From contig PDOP01000011.1 in the NCBI GenBank assembly GCA_002749205.1, positions 1-43,345 of the forward strand: a stretch of 43,345 nucleotides of DNA. Direction: 5' to 3'. Numbering within the stretch: the first letter of the stretch is position 1; every line of letters starts with the position of its first letter. The notes under the pieces are model-generated. The model saw only the letters and a program-made list of their open reading frames with translations, searched no databases and was not told the DNA's origin. The stretch comes from Treponema sp. (GTDB taxonomy: Bacteria > Spirochaetota > Spirochaetia > Treponematales > Treponemataceae). Positions 32,642 to 40,465 of the stretch are shown one piece after another. The translations under genes were made by a program, and so were the position numbers.

Positions 32642-34210
32642 ATGAAAAAATGTCCTAATTCAAAAACAATGTTCACATTAAAAGTCGCCACCGCTTTTTT
32701 GTTTATTGCGACATTCACTTCATGCAGTAAATATAAAAGAGCAAAAATTATTTTAACCACCGAGCTGCAACTAAACGAAACCATCAGCGTAAACATTTCA
32801 ACCGACTACAACGAAGAAAACAAACCTTGGATTGACATCAACAATAACGGCAAAAAAGACGATGATGAAACAATAATCTCAAATGCCAAAAACGATTATC
32901 AAATACAATCAAATAAAATTACAATTTACGGAGACATCGAAAAATTGTTTTGTTATGACAATCGATTAACTTCAATTAAAATAACACATGCACCTAAATT
33001 AAAATTACTTCACTGTTATAACAATTCCTTGACCGAGCTTAAAATAAATCATTGCCCGATGCTTGAAGACCTGAACTGCAGTAAAAACAATTTATCCAAG
33101 CTCGACTTAACCGACCAAACAATGCTGAAAAGACTCGACTGCACCGAAAATAACTTAGCCGAAATAAACCTTAACTCCAACACATTATTGGAGGATCTAA
33201 AATGCGGAAAAAACAGGTTAATGGATATTGACATTACGAATAACAAAAGACTGGAAAACCTTTTTTGCCATGAAAATGATTTATTCACGCTTGATACAAC
33301 CGAAAATATTAAGCTAAAAACCATATCATGTTTTAGCAATATTATTTCCGAACTTAATTTAAATGAAAACACAAACTTAAAAGAACTATATTGCTATGAA
33401 AACAAAATATCCAAACTTGATTTAAGACAGAACAGGGCATTAGAAAAGCTATACTGCGGAAAAAACAGACTGAAATCTTTAGATCTTAGCGAAAACTATA
33501 CCCTTAATGAATTAAACTGCTTGTCAAATAAACTCGAAAGCCTTAATATAAGCAGTATAGAAATGCTTGAGTTTTTAAATTGTGCGCGTAATAATTTAAA
33601 GACACTTGATATTAGCAACAATATTTTTTTGGAAAAAATATATTGCGGTAAAAACGGATTGGAGAGCCTCGTAACCGGAAAAAACAGAGATTTAAAAGAG
33701 CTGTACTGCTCGGAAAATAATTTAACAGAGCTGACCGTAAATAAATCTTCTCTGTTGCAAACCCTGTATTGCTACAGAAACAGCTTAACAGCCCTGGATA
33801 CAACACAGAATAAAAGGTTGACAGATTTAAGATTTCACAATAATAAAATAAACATAATAAACCTGAAAAAAAACACGGCTTTAAAAAAGCTTTCTGTAAG
33901 CAATAATAATATTGAGGAACTGAATATAACAAATAACAGAAGACTTGAAATTCTTTGGTGCTATTCAAATTCATTAAAAAACTTGAATACTACAAAAAAC
34001 ATAGAGTTAAAAGAGCTTTACTGTCGTTCGAATAATTTTACCGTATTAAATCTTGTCGATAATCCAAACTTGGATATACTTATCTGCACTAAAAATCAGT
34101 TCTTAAAAAAAATACATATAACCGAAGAGCAATTTCAAACCAAAACAGAAAATTGGGAAAAACCTGACGGAGCCGAATTTATTGTAAAAAAAGTCGCTAA
34201 CTCCAATTAG
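32642..34210 (+). CDS. Leucine-rich-repeat surface lipoprotein with a cysteine-ladder repeat
   Basis: The start at ATG 32642 is chosen because GGGGGA precedes it and an earlier ATG lies at or before the promoter. The 522-residue product has a signal peptide with lipobox FTSC (Cys28), so it is probably a lipoprotein. Residues ~50-75 contain DINNNGKKDDDE, a Ca-binding-loop-like DxNxNGxxD segment. From ~95 to ~500 there are about 19 repeats of 21 residues of the form L..L.C..N.L..LDL..N..L. The Cys at a fixed core position stacks into a cysteine ladder, as in Listeria InlJ. Similar LRR proteins of treponemes (LrrA) act in attachment and coaggregation, so an adhesin role is plausible. The copies are diverged at the DNA level and the frame is intact. 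Confidence 0.9.
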   Translation: MKKCPNSKTMFTLKVATAFLFIATFTSCSKYKRAKIILTTELQLNETISVNISTDYNEENKPWIDINNNGKKDDDETIISNAKNDYQIQSNKITIYGDIEKLFCYDNRLTSIKITHAPKLKLLHCYNNSLTELKINHCPMLEDLNCSKNNLSKLDLTDQTMLKRLDCTENNLAEINLNSNTLLEDLKCGKNRLMDIDITNNKRLENLFCHENDLFTLDTTENIKLKTISCFSNIISELNLNENTNLKELYCYENKISKLDLRQNRALEKLYCGKNRLKSLDLSENYTLNELNCLSNKLESLNISSIEMLEFLNCARNNLKTLDISNNIFLEKIYCGKNGLESLVTGKNRDLKELYCSENNLTELTVNKSSLLQTLYCYRNSLTALDTTQNKRLTDLRFHNNKINIINLKKNTALKKLSVSNNNIEELNITNNRRLEILWCYSNSLKNLNTTKNIELKELYCRSNNFTVLNLVDNPNLDILICTKNQFLKKIHITEEQFQTKTENWEKPDGAEFIVKKVANSN

Positions 34211-34249
34211 CCTTTTCTTAATTTTTTTTAACAAAAATATGGTTGGATA

Positions 34250-34278
34250 TTAACATTTTTTCTGTTTTGTGATATACT
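34250..34278 (+). promoter_or_regulatory. Promoter placed for a leaderless transcript
   Basis: TTAACA (34250-34255) and TATACT (34273-34278) are separated by 17 bases. The ATG of the next gene lies 7 bases beyond the -10 element and no ribosome-binding site is present, so the mRNA probably begins at the start codon. Confidence 0.55.
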
Positions 34279-34285
34279 TGACCTC

Positions 34286-34924
34286 ATGGACAGGAATGTT
34301 TTTATTACAGACGACAGATTATCTTTTTCAAAAGACTTGGCAGAATTTTTACGCGGAAAAGAAGTAAAGGTTTGCTTAACAACCCAACCTATTTACGATG
34401 ACAAAAAGCCTGCGACAACCGCAATTGAGTGGAATAGACAATCGCCTTTTTCACTTCAATCTTTGGTACTACAGCTGAAAAAGCATAATATGTCCGCAGA
34501 AACAGCTGTTGTAGTTTTTGACGGAAATGAATATCAAAAACTTTATGAAGATTCAGACATTATTTCTTTGGATAAATCTTGTACCGACTTAATTACTGCC
34601 AACGCAACTCTCACCCTAATTCTAAAAACACTGTTCTTAAAACAAGGCTCAGGCCGGATTGTATTCATTCACAGAGAATGTCCAAGCGCCAAGAAAAACA
34701 CGGCTGTTTCGATTGCTTCTGCGGCTTTTGTACGACTTGCCGAAGAAACTGCACTTGAAATCAATAAATCAGAGCAAGGTAATGTACAAACTCTTTTAAC
34801 AAAGCTGGACGGATTTGATGATAAGGCATACATATCATGGATTGCAAATCAAATGTCGATGCAGGTAATTTCCCGAAATCCGACTAAGTGGATAAAAGCA
34901 GGACAAAAAAGTCTTTTCGGCTAA
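34286..34924 (+). CDS. Hypothetical protein resembling a degenerate short-chain dehydrogenase
   Basis: The 212-residue cytoplasmic protein begins NVFITDDRLSFSKDLAEFLR, which follows the beta-alpha pattern of an SDR dinucleotide fold. However, the Gly-rich TGxxxGxG is replaced by TDDRLSFS. Later, RIVFIHRECPS and SIASAAFVRLAEETALEIN match the SDR strand and active-site helix in spacing. The catalytic Tyr and Lys (YxxxK) are missing, with Ala or Phe at those positions. It is therefore unlikely to bind NAD(P) normally or act as a dehydrogenase. I know no characterised homologue. It has its own promoter, no ribosome-binding site, and ends 2 bases from the convergent DUF4097-like gene. Confidence 0.72.
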   Translation: MDRNVFITDDRLSFSKDLAEFLRGKEVKVCLTTQPIYDDKKPATTAIEWNRQSPFSLQSLVLQLKKHNMSAETAVVVFDGNEYQKLYEDSDIISLDKSCTDLITANATLTLILKTLFLKQGSGRIVFIHRECPSAKKNTAVSIASAAFVRLAEETALEINKSEQGNVQTLLTKLDGFDDKAYISWIANQMSMQVISRNPTKWIKAGQKSLFG

Positions 34925-34926
34925 TG

Positions 34927-35637
34927 TTATTGAGTATCAACTTCTTTGGCTGATTTAAAAAATATATCAACGCGTGAGTTTCCCGCCGAAATGATAGTAC
35001 GCTTTTTTGCATTTTCGCTTCCCCAAGTACCCTGTCTTGGTTTTATTTTTTCACCTGAAAGATACATTGTCGACAAACCCTGTCCGTAGTCAATGTGATA
35101 GCTTTTAGACTCGCCAATGTATTCAATTCGAGCTTTTACATAATTAACGCATATTGCCGATGCACGCAAGACATTTACCGAAAACTCCATAACGCCCAAA
35201 TTCTGTACCAAATTAGAAGTTTTGAAAACAGAATCGGCAATGCTGATATTACCGCGTGTTGAGACAAGAATAAAATTTACTGCATTAATTCCTTTTACGG
35301 TTACATTCGACATGCTTGCCGTAATTCTAATTTGTTCAAACAGATGCGTTTTAGGAACTCTGACATAAAGCGTACCTTTAGTTTTATAAAGCGAGCGTAC
35401 ACGAAAATTCCCGCGATGCTCCACACAGGAAAGTCTTTTTCCGTCAGGAAGCTCTGCAAGATACTGCATTTTATCGCCATTAACAGCCGTAATTACAATA
35501 TTTACATTTGCAACTTCAAATTCAAAATTGCGAGGAAGACTCTTTAATTCCGTAAAATCTTGAGCGGATAAGGCCATAGAAAGCAATGCAAAAAATGCTG
35601 TCAATAAAAACTTTATTTTAGTACTCATCAAATCCAT
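34927..35637 (-). CDS. Exported protein, DUF4097-like (putative adhesin/beta-solenoid)
   Basis: From ATG 35637 the product is 236 residues with a signal peptide (FLLTAFFALLSMALSAQ). An ATG three codons later (35628) is an equally good start, and neither has a clear ribosome-binding site. The mature part is all beta. It repeats strands with small residues between (FEVANVNIVITAVNGDKM, LYVRVPKTHLFEQIRITASM, VNFILVSTRGNISIADSVF), the pattern of DUF4097/DUF2807 putative adhesins. The role of such proteins is not established. No Cys lipobox is present, so it would be periplasmic or surface-exposed. It is alone on its strand between the SDR-like gene and an R2 repeat. Confidence 0.72.
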   Translation of the reverse strand: MDLMSTKIKFLLTAFFALLSMALSAQDFTELKSLPRNFEFEVANVNIVITAVNGDKMQYLAELPDGKRLSCVEHRGNFRVRSLYKTKGTLYVRVPKTHLFEQIRITASMSNVTVKGINAVNFILVSTRGNISIADSVFKTSNLVQNLGVMEFSVNVLRASAICVNYVKARIEYIGESKSYHIDYGQGLSTMYLSGEKIKPRQGTWGSENAKKRTIISAGNSRVDIFFKSAKEVDTQ

Positions 35638-35710
35638 TTTCGGCAAATTCAAAGAAAAATACAGCCTTTAATAAAAGAAGTTAAGGCATTTTTTTAAAGT
35701 GAGCTTAGTG

Positions 35711-35834
35711 TCGCGATGAGTTTTATGTACCGTGATATTTTTAGTTTGGGGGGTAGCGAAAAAACAAATGAGGTTAGTTTTAAAACTAACCTCCATTTTT
35801 TTGAAGCGAGGGGGATACACCCCCTCAAAAATAA
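35711..35834 (+). repeat. R2-like intergenic repeat, copy 4
   Basis: It starts TCGCGATGAGTTTTATGT as at 13561, and contains GGGGGGTAGCG. A perfect palindromic stem follows, GAGGTTAGTTTT (35770-35781) with AAAACTAACCTC (35782-35793), then TTTGAAGCGAGGGGGATACA and a CCCC arm. It lies just downstream of oppF, where its hairpins may also end the opp transcript. Confidence 0.8.
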
Positions 35835-35839
35835 AAACC

Positions 35840-36892
35840 TTATGCCTTATTCGCCATTGACCTTTGAATTATCAGGCTCTTTATTTCCTGACCCCTTCGA
35901 CAGGCGTGGAAATGACCTTCTGTAACTTCTTCAAGTTTAGGCTCTTCTTCATTTCGGCACTCATCATTTGCATAAGGACAGCGGGTGTGGAAACGACAGC
36001 CGGAAGGAATATTGGCAGGAGAAGGAATTTCACCGGAAATAGGCAGCTCTTTGATTATCTCAAGCATTCCGTCCTTTGGCTCCGGCACAGCTTCAATAAG
36101 CGCTCGGGTATACGGATGCATTGGGTTGTCTATAACATCATTGGCATTTCCAATCTCCATAATTCGTCCCAAGTACATAACGGCAATTCTGTCAGTAAAG
36201 TAGCGAGCAGTTGACAAGTCGTGAGTAATATACAAATATGTCAGCCCCATTCTCTCTTGAACTTCACGCATCATGTGCAGAATTTCGGCTCGAGTTGAAA
36301 GGTCAATCATGGAAACAGGCTCGTCCGCTACAATTATTTCAGGACGCAAAATAAGCGTTCTTGCCGTAGCAACACGCTGCTTTTGACCACCGGAAAGCAT
36401 GTGCGGATAGCGCTTTATAAACTCCTCGGGAGGAGTAACCTTAACTTCTTTGAGCGCATCGATAATCATTTGACGATGCTCTTCACGCGTGCCTTTTATT
36501 TTATGAATATCAAGCGGCTCCTTCAAAACATCGCGAATCTTAAAGTGCGGATTCATGGACGCATACGGATCCTGAAAAATCATCTGAACCTGTCTGCGGT
36601 ATTCTGCCGTTCTTTCTTTGTCGGTTTCTGTTACATCTTCGCCGTTAAAAACTATCTTACCGCTGGTTGGCTTTAAAAGCTTCATCGCAAGTTTACCGAT
36701 AGTAGTTTTACCGCTGCCTGATTCACCAATCAAACCGAATATTTCGCCTTTCTTTATACTTATCGAAACACCGTCTACAGCTTTTACGGGATTTACTTTT
36801 TTACCCGACAAAGATTGTACCAGGTTTTTGTGCGGAGCAAAGTATTTTTTGATATTTACCAATTCCAAAACATTTTTACTAGAGTTAGTCAT
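35840..36892 (-). CDS. oppF: Oligopeptide ABC transporter ATP-binding protein OppF
   Basis: This is the second ATPase of an Opp/Dpp-type importer, 350 residues. Walker A is GESGSGKTT, the signature is LSGGQKQRV and Walker B is IIVADEPVSMID. The C-terminal oligo_HPY region (NPMHPYTRALIEAVPEP) has the cysteine segment CRFHTRCPYANDEC, which binds an iron-sulphur cluster in some members. It is the last gene of the minus-strand opp operon. The ATG lies inside the end of oppD (8-base overlap), so the two ATPases are translationally coupled and should form the heterodimer that drives uptake. Confidence 0.94.
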   Translation of the reverse strand: MTNSSKNVLELVNIKKYFAPHKNLVQSLSGKKVNPVKAVDGVSISIKKGEIFGLIGESGSGKTTIGKLAMKLLKPTSGKIVFNGEDVTETDKERTAEYRRQVQMIFQDPYASMNPHFKIRDVLKEPLDIHKIKGTREEHRQMIIDALKEVKVTPPEEFIKRYPHMLSGGQKQRVATARTLILRPEIIVADEPVSMIDLSTRAEILHMMREVQERMGLTYLYITHDLSTARYFTDRIAVMYLGRIMEIGNANDVIDNPMHPYTRALIEAVPEPKDGMLEIIKELPISGEIPSPANIPSGCRFHTRCPYANDECRNEEEPKLEEVTEGHFHACRRGQEIKSLIIQRSMANKA

Positions 36893-37871
36893 TTACACAC
36901 CTCCAACATGCAACATAGTGTCCGGGTTCAACCTCAATAAGCGGTGGAATTTCCTTCGTGCATTTATCCATCGTGCAATGACAACGAGGATGGAATCGAC
37001 AACCTGTAGGAGGCGTTATCAAATTCGGCGGAGTTCCCGGAATATAGGAAAGCTCGTCAACCTTTTTATGCAACAACGGCGTTGCAGACAAGAGTTTTTG
37101 TGTATACGGATGAAGCGGTGGCTTATCTCCGTAAATTTGCTTATTGGTGCCGAGCTCGGCAATTTTACCCGCATACATTACACATATCCTGTCTGATATT
37201 TCAGCTTCCAACGAAAGGTCATGTGTAATAAAAATAAACGAAAGGTCAAACTGTCGTTTTAGTTTTTTCAACAGATTTATAATCTGAGCCTGAACGATAA
37301 CATCTAACGCCGTTGTCGGCTCGTCCAAAATTACAACTTTCGGTTTTAAGAATAAGCCTGTTGCAATAACAACACGCTGCTTCATACCACCGGATAACTC
37401 GTGTGGGTATCTTTTTAAAATCTCAGGCGGTAACCCGACATAACCCAGATATTCAATCATCAGCTTTTCAGCTTCCTCTTTAGGCATGGGTTTATGCTCA
37501 TTAAGTGTTTCGTACATCAATTTACCGATAGTATAAACAGGGGTTAAGCTATTCATAGCCCCTTGAAAAACCATAGCTATTTTTTCCCAACGAACATCTT
37601 TTCGCACCTTAGAATCCGATAAAGGTACAATGTCTTCACCGTCAATTATAATATGCGAACCTTCTTCAATAACCCCCGGAGGTGATGGCATCTTTAAAAG
37701 AGCCATACCGGTAGTTGTTTTTCCGCATCCTGACTCACCAACAAGCCCTAAAGTTTCACCTTCGCGCAACTGAAAACTTACATCATCCAATGCTTTAACA
37801 ATCCCCGCAGAGGTGTGATAATATAGGCGTAAATTTTTTACATCCAGTATTACTTTTCTTTCTTCTTCCAT
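36885..37871 (-). CDS. oppD: Oligopeptide ABC transporter ATP-binding protein OppD
   Basis: This is the first ATPase of the importer, 328 residues. Walker A is GESGCGKTT, the signature is LSGGMKQRV, and Walker B is VVILDEPTTALD with the following H-loop ITHDLSL. The oligo_HPY domain reads PLHPYTQKLLSATP, with CRFHPRCHCTMDKC as the cysteine cluster. The start has AGGAGGT about 7 bases upstream. It overlaps oppF by 8 bases and follows oppC after 18. Confidence 0.94.
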   Translation of the reverse strand: MEEERKVILDVKNLRLYYHTSAGIVKALDDVSFQLREGETLGLVGESGCGKTTTGMALLKMPSPPGVIEEGSHIIIDGEDIVPLSDSKVRKDVRWEKIAMVFQGAMNSLTPVYTIGKLMYETLNEHKPMPKEEAEKLMIEYLGYVGLPPEILKRYPHELSGGMKQRVVIATGLFLKPKVVILDEPTTALDVIVQAQIINLLKKLKRQFDLSFIFITHDLSLEAEISDRICVMYAGKIAELGTNKQIYGDKPPLHPYTQKLLSATPLLHKKVDELSYIPGTPPNLITPPTGCRFHPRCHCTMDKCTKEIPPLIEVEPGHYVACWRCVND

Positions 37872-37889
37872 TAAGTTACCTCCTTAGAA

Positions 37890-39278
37890 TTATCGTTTTT
37901 GCAACTTAGGATACAAAATCTTATCCAGCGAGAACCCTATGAACGCAAAGGTCATACCCATCAATGAAATAGCCAAGCCCGGAGGAATAATCCACCACCA
38001 GATACCGTTCAAACTTGCACCGGCTGATTTAGCATCTTGAAGGATTTGCCCCCAAGTAACTATTGTTGCATCTCCAAGTCCAAGCATTGAAAGCGATGAC
38101 TCATAAACAATGTATGCAGGCACGGCTGTTGCCATTGTAGCAAACGAATAAGGCAAGAGTATCGGAATTATGTGTCCGAAAATAAGTCTCCAATGTCCTG
38201 CGCCGAGTGCTTTTCCTGCTTCTACATAGGTTTCTTCTCTAATTTGCAATGCCATAGAGCGTATGGTTTTAACAGGCCCTACCCAACCGACAATAACAAT
38301 GGCAAAAATGATATACCATATACTTGGCTGGCGAGTTGCAAAAATAACTATCAAAACCGGCATTATCGGCATAGAAAGGAATATTTCCGCAACAAACTGC
38401 ATGGCACCGTCAACAAAACCGCCAAAATAAGCACATATAACACCGTAAATAAGCCCTACAACAACCGAGATTGTACTTGTAACAAGACCAATAACAAGTG
38501 CCCATTTCAAACCGGCAATAATACCTGAGAATATATCTCTTTTAGAGGTATCAGTACCCATTACACCCGCTACACTGCCTTGGACGATAATGTGCGGATC
38601 TTCAATTTGTGCATTCGACTGATTCGATAAATAAATGTGGAAGGTATATTCGCCTTTTAATGGCTTTTTTTCACGATACATGTTTCTGCCGGCTTCCGAA
38701 AAAAGCAAGTCTGTTTGCTTTGCACTTCCTGAAGTAGGATTGGCTCCAAACTGCCTCATGTAACCCTGTATGGCGTTTCGAGCATCGTTTTGAATCGTAA
38801 TTCTAAGTTTATCGTTATGTACATCACTGTATTGAAATTGCCCGATAAAAACATTATTACCGTCAGGTCTGTCTAATGTAACATTGAAAAATACAGAACC
38901 GGTTTTACCCAATGCCCTTACAATAATATCAACCGGAGCTTTGGAGTACTTATAATTATACTTAAAAGAATAATCCGTTACATCTCCAAATTCGGGATGT
39001 TGAATTTTTTTAACTTCCGGTTTGTTAAGGGTTATTGTACTGGCGGCTTTTTTGGTTGTAAACCAGTTAGTCCACGCCGGTGGAACAGCCGCAGGATAAT
39101 CTTCCCAATAATCAATATTGCGCCAATTAGTATTAGTACCCTTTACAGGCAAAAGGAAAGGCTCAAACACAACAACCAAAATAGCAATGAGCAAAATAAT
39201 CAAGCCGGCAAGTCCTGTTTTGTCTTTTTTAAACTCACCCCAGAATTCTTTAAATTTAAAAATCAAGTCTTCTATCAT
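37890..39278 (-). CDS. oppC: Oligopeptide ABC transporter permease OppC with a large extracytoplasmic insert
   Basis: At 462 residues this permease is about 150 longer than a typical OppC (~300). The first membrane helix (~24-44, AGLIILLIAILVVVFEPFLL) is followed by about 200 extracytoplasmic residues (~45-240) rich in beta strands. The core permease then begins (GVMGTDTSKRDIFSGIIAGL). The EAGKALGAGHWRLIFGHIIP stretch is the EAA loop that docks onto the ATPases. Inserts after the first helix occur in some OppC/DppC relatives of archaea and other bacteria and may contact the binding protein. The ATG overlaps the end of oppB by 4 bases (ATGA). Confidence 0.93.
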   Translation of the reverse strand: MIEDLIFKFKEFWGEFKKDKTGLAGLIILLIAILVVVFEPFLLPVKGTNTNWRNIDYWEDYPAAVPPAWTNWFTTKKAASTITLNKPEVKKIQHPEFGDVTDYSFKYNYKYSKAPVDIIVRALGKTGSVFFNVTLDRPDGNNVFIGQFQYSDVHNDKLRITIQNDARNAIQGYMRQFGANPTSGSAKQTDLLFSEAGRNMYREKKPLKGEYTFHIYLSNQSNAQIEDPHIIVQGSVAGVMGTDTSKRDIFSGIIAGLKWALVIGLVTSTISVVVGLIYGVICAYFGGFVDGAMQFVAEIFLSMPIMPVLIVIFATRQPSIWYIIFAIVIVGWVGPVKTIRSMALQIREETYVEAGKALGAGHWRLIFGHIIPILLPYSFATMATAVPAYIVYESSLSMLGLGDATIVTWGQILQDAKSAGASLNGIWWWIIPPGLAISLMGMTFAFIGFSLDKILYPKLQKR

Positions 39279-40315
39279 GCTTTACCTCCAACTTTAACAC
39301 GAGGATCGAGGAATCCGTAAATTAAATCAAGGAAAATCAATCCTATTTGATACATACCGGTGGTAAGTGCAAGGTTTCCCATCAAAACCGGTATATCGTT
39401 TTGCTGAACGGAAATCCAGTAAAGATTACCAAGCCCCGGCCATGAGAATATACCTTCAAAAATCATACTACCACTCATACTTACTATCAATCGCAAAATA
39501 ATGATAGTAACAATTGGAGGAGCGGCTGTTCTGATAGTATGTCCAAAAAGAACTTTTCTTTCTGGAATACCTCTTGCTCTTGCACTCATAATAAAGTCTT
39601 CTTGAAGAGTACCAACTACCAGGTTTCTGATAACAAAACTATTGCTCCAAAAAATCAAAAGAACAAGAGTCATAATAGGCAGACACATGTGCCACATTCT
39701 ATCTATAACAAACATAAAGCCTTCAGGCCTTTGAACAGAGCTCAGACCACCGGAAGGGAAAAGTTTGAGTGTATAACTAAAGAAAAGAATAAACAAAAGA
39801 CCAACCCACCAAACAGGCATACCCTGTAAAATCAGTGTTACTATACTGGTCGATTTATCCAATTTACCACCCGGCTTTTGTGCTTTTTTCAAACCCAGCC
39901 ATAAACCTATTATCGTTTGGAAAACAGCCGCCAAGGTAAACAACAGAATAGTACGAGGCAATGCCTCCATCAAAATATCCATTACCTTTTGGCTACCCGT
40001 TCCCGACTTTATGATTGTGGAAGTTCCAAATCTAAAAGTAATGATGTTAATAGCATTACTAACAACCCTTTCTGCAAACGGCCTATCGAGCTTATATTGA
40101 TGATATAACTCTGCCTTCCTTGTTTGACGCCATTTCAAATACTCTTCAGCAGTGGTAGTTTTAAGCCCTCTAGCCTCTGCTTGTATTTGATCAAAAATCA
40201 TATTTTCTGTAGTTTCTTCACTTACTTTATTAAACAAAAGGGAAAACAAGAAAATTAAGATTACATATATAACAACACCCCGCAGAATACGCTTCAGTGC
40301 ATACCATTTATACAT
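39275..40315 (-). CDS. oppB: Oligopeptide ABC transporter permease OppB
   Basis: This 346-residue BPD_transp_1 permease has about six membrane helices. The first is followed by an extracytoplasmic region (~30-120). The EAA loop is MSARARGIPERKVLFGHTIR, and ending motifs such as FEGIFSWPGLGNLYW are typical of OppB/DppB. TAGGAGG lies 3-9 bases before the ATG (AGGAGG at 40321-40326). It follows oppA across a 150-base gap that holds a terminator-like hairpin and shares 4 bases with oppC. Confidence 0.94.
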   Translation of the reverse strand: MYKWYALKRILRGVVIYVILIFLFSLLFNKVSEETTENMIFDQIQAEARGLKTTTAEEYLKWRQTRKAELYHQYKLDRPFAERVVSNAINIITFRFGTSTIIKSGTGSQKVMDILMEALPRTILLFTLAAVFQTIIGLWLGLKKAQKPGGKLDKSTSIVTLILQGMPVWWVGLLFILFFSYTLKLFPSGGLSSVQRPEGFMFVIDRMWHMCLPIMTLVLLIFWSNSFVIRNLVVGTLQEDFIMSARARGIPERKVLFGHTIRTAAPPIVTIIILRLIVSMSGSMIFEGIFSWPGLGNLYWISVQQNDIPVLMGNLALTTGMYQIGLIFLDLIYGFLDPRVKVGGKA

Positions 40316-40340
40316 TTAACCCTCCTAAATAAACAGACAC

Positions 40341-40387
40341 AAAAAAGACCTCAAGTTAAGTAATATTAAAAACCAAATCTTGAGGCC
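40341..40387 (-). terminator. Attenuator-like hairpin between oppA and oppB
   Basis: On the minus strand GGCCTCAAG (40379-40387) pairs with CTTGAGGTC (40347-40355, one G-U pair) across a 23-base loop. Six T residues follow (40341-40346). It sits after the binding-protein gene and before oppB. Such hairpins commonly let the binding protein be made in excess of the membrane components. Confidence 0.75.
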
Positions 40388-40465
40388 TCAATTATCACAT
40401 TTTTACAAATCCGCAGGACAGTCATAAAACTGCCCTACAGAAAAAAATCAAATTACAAAGCACCG

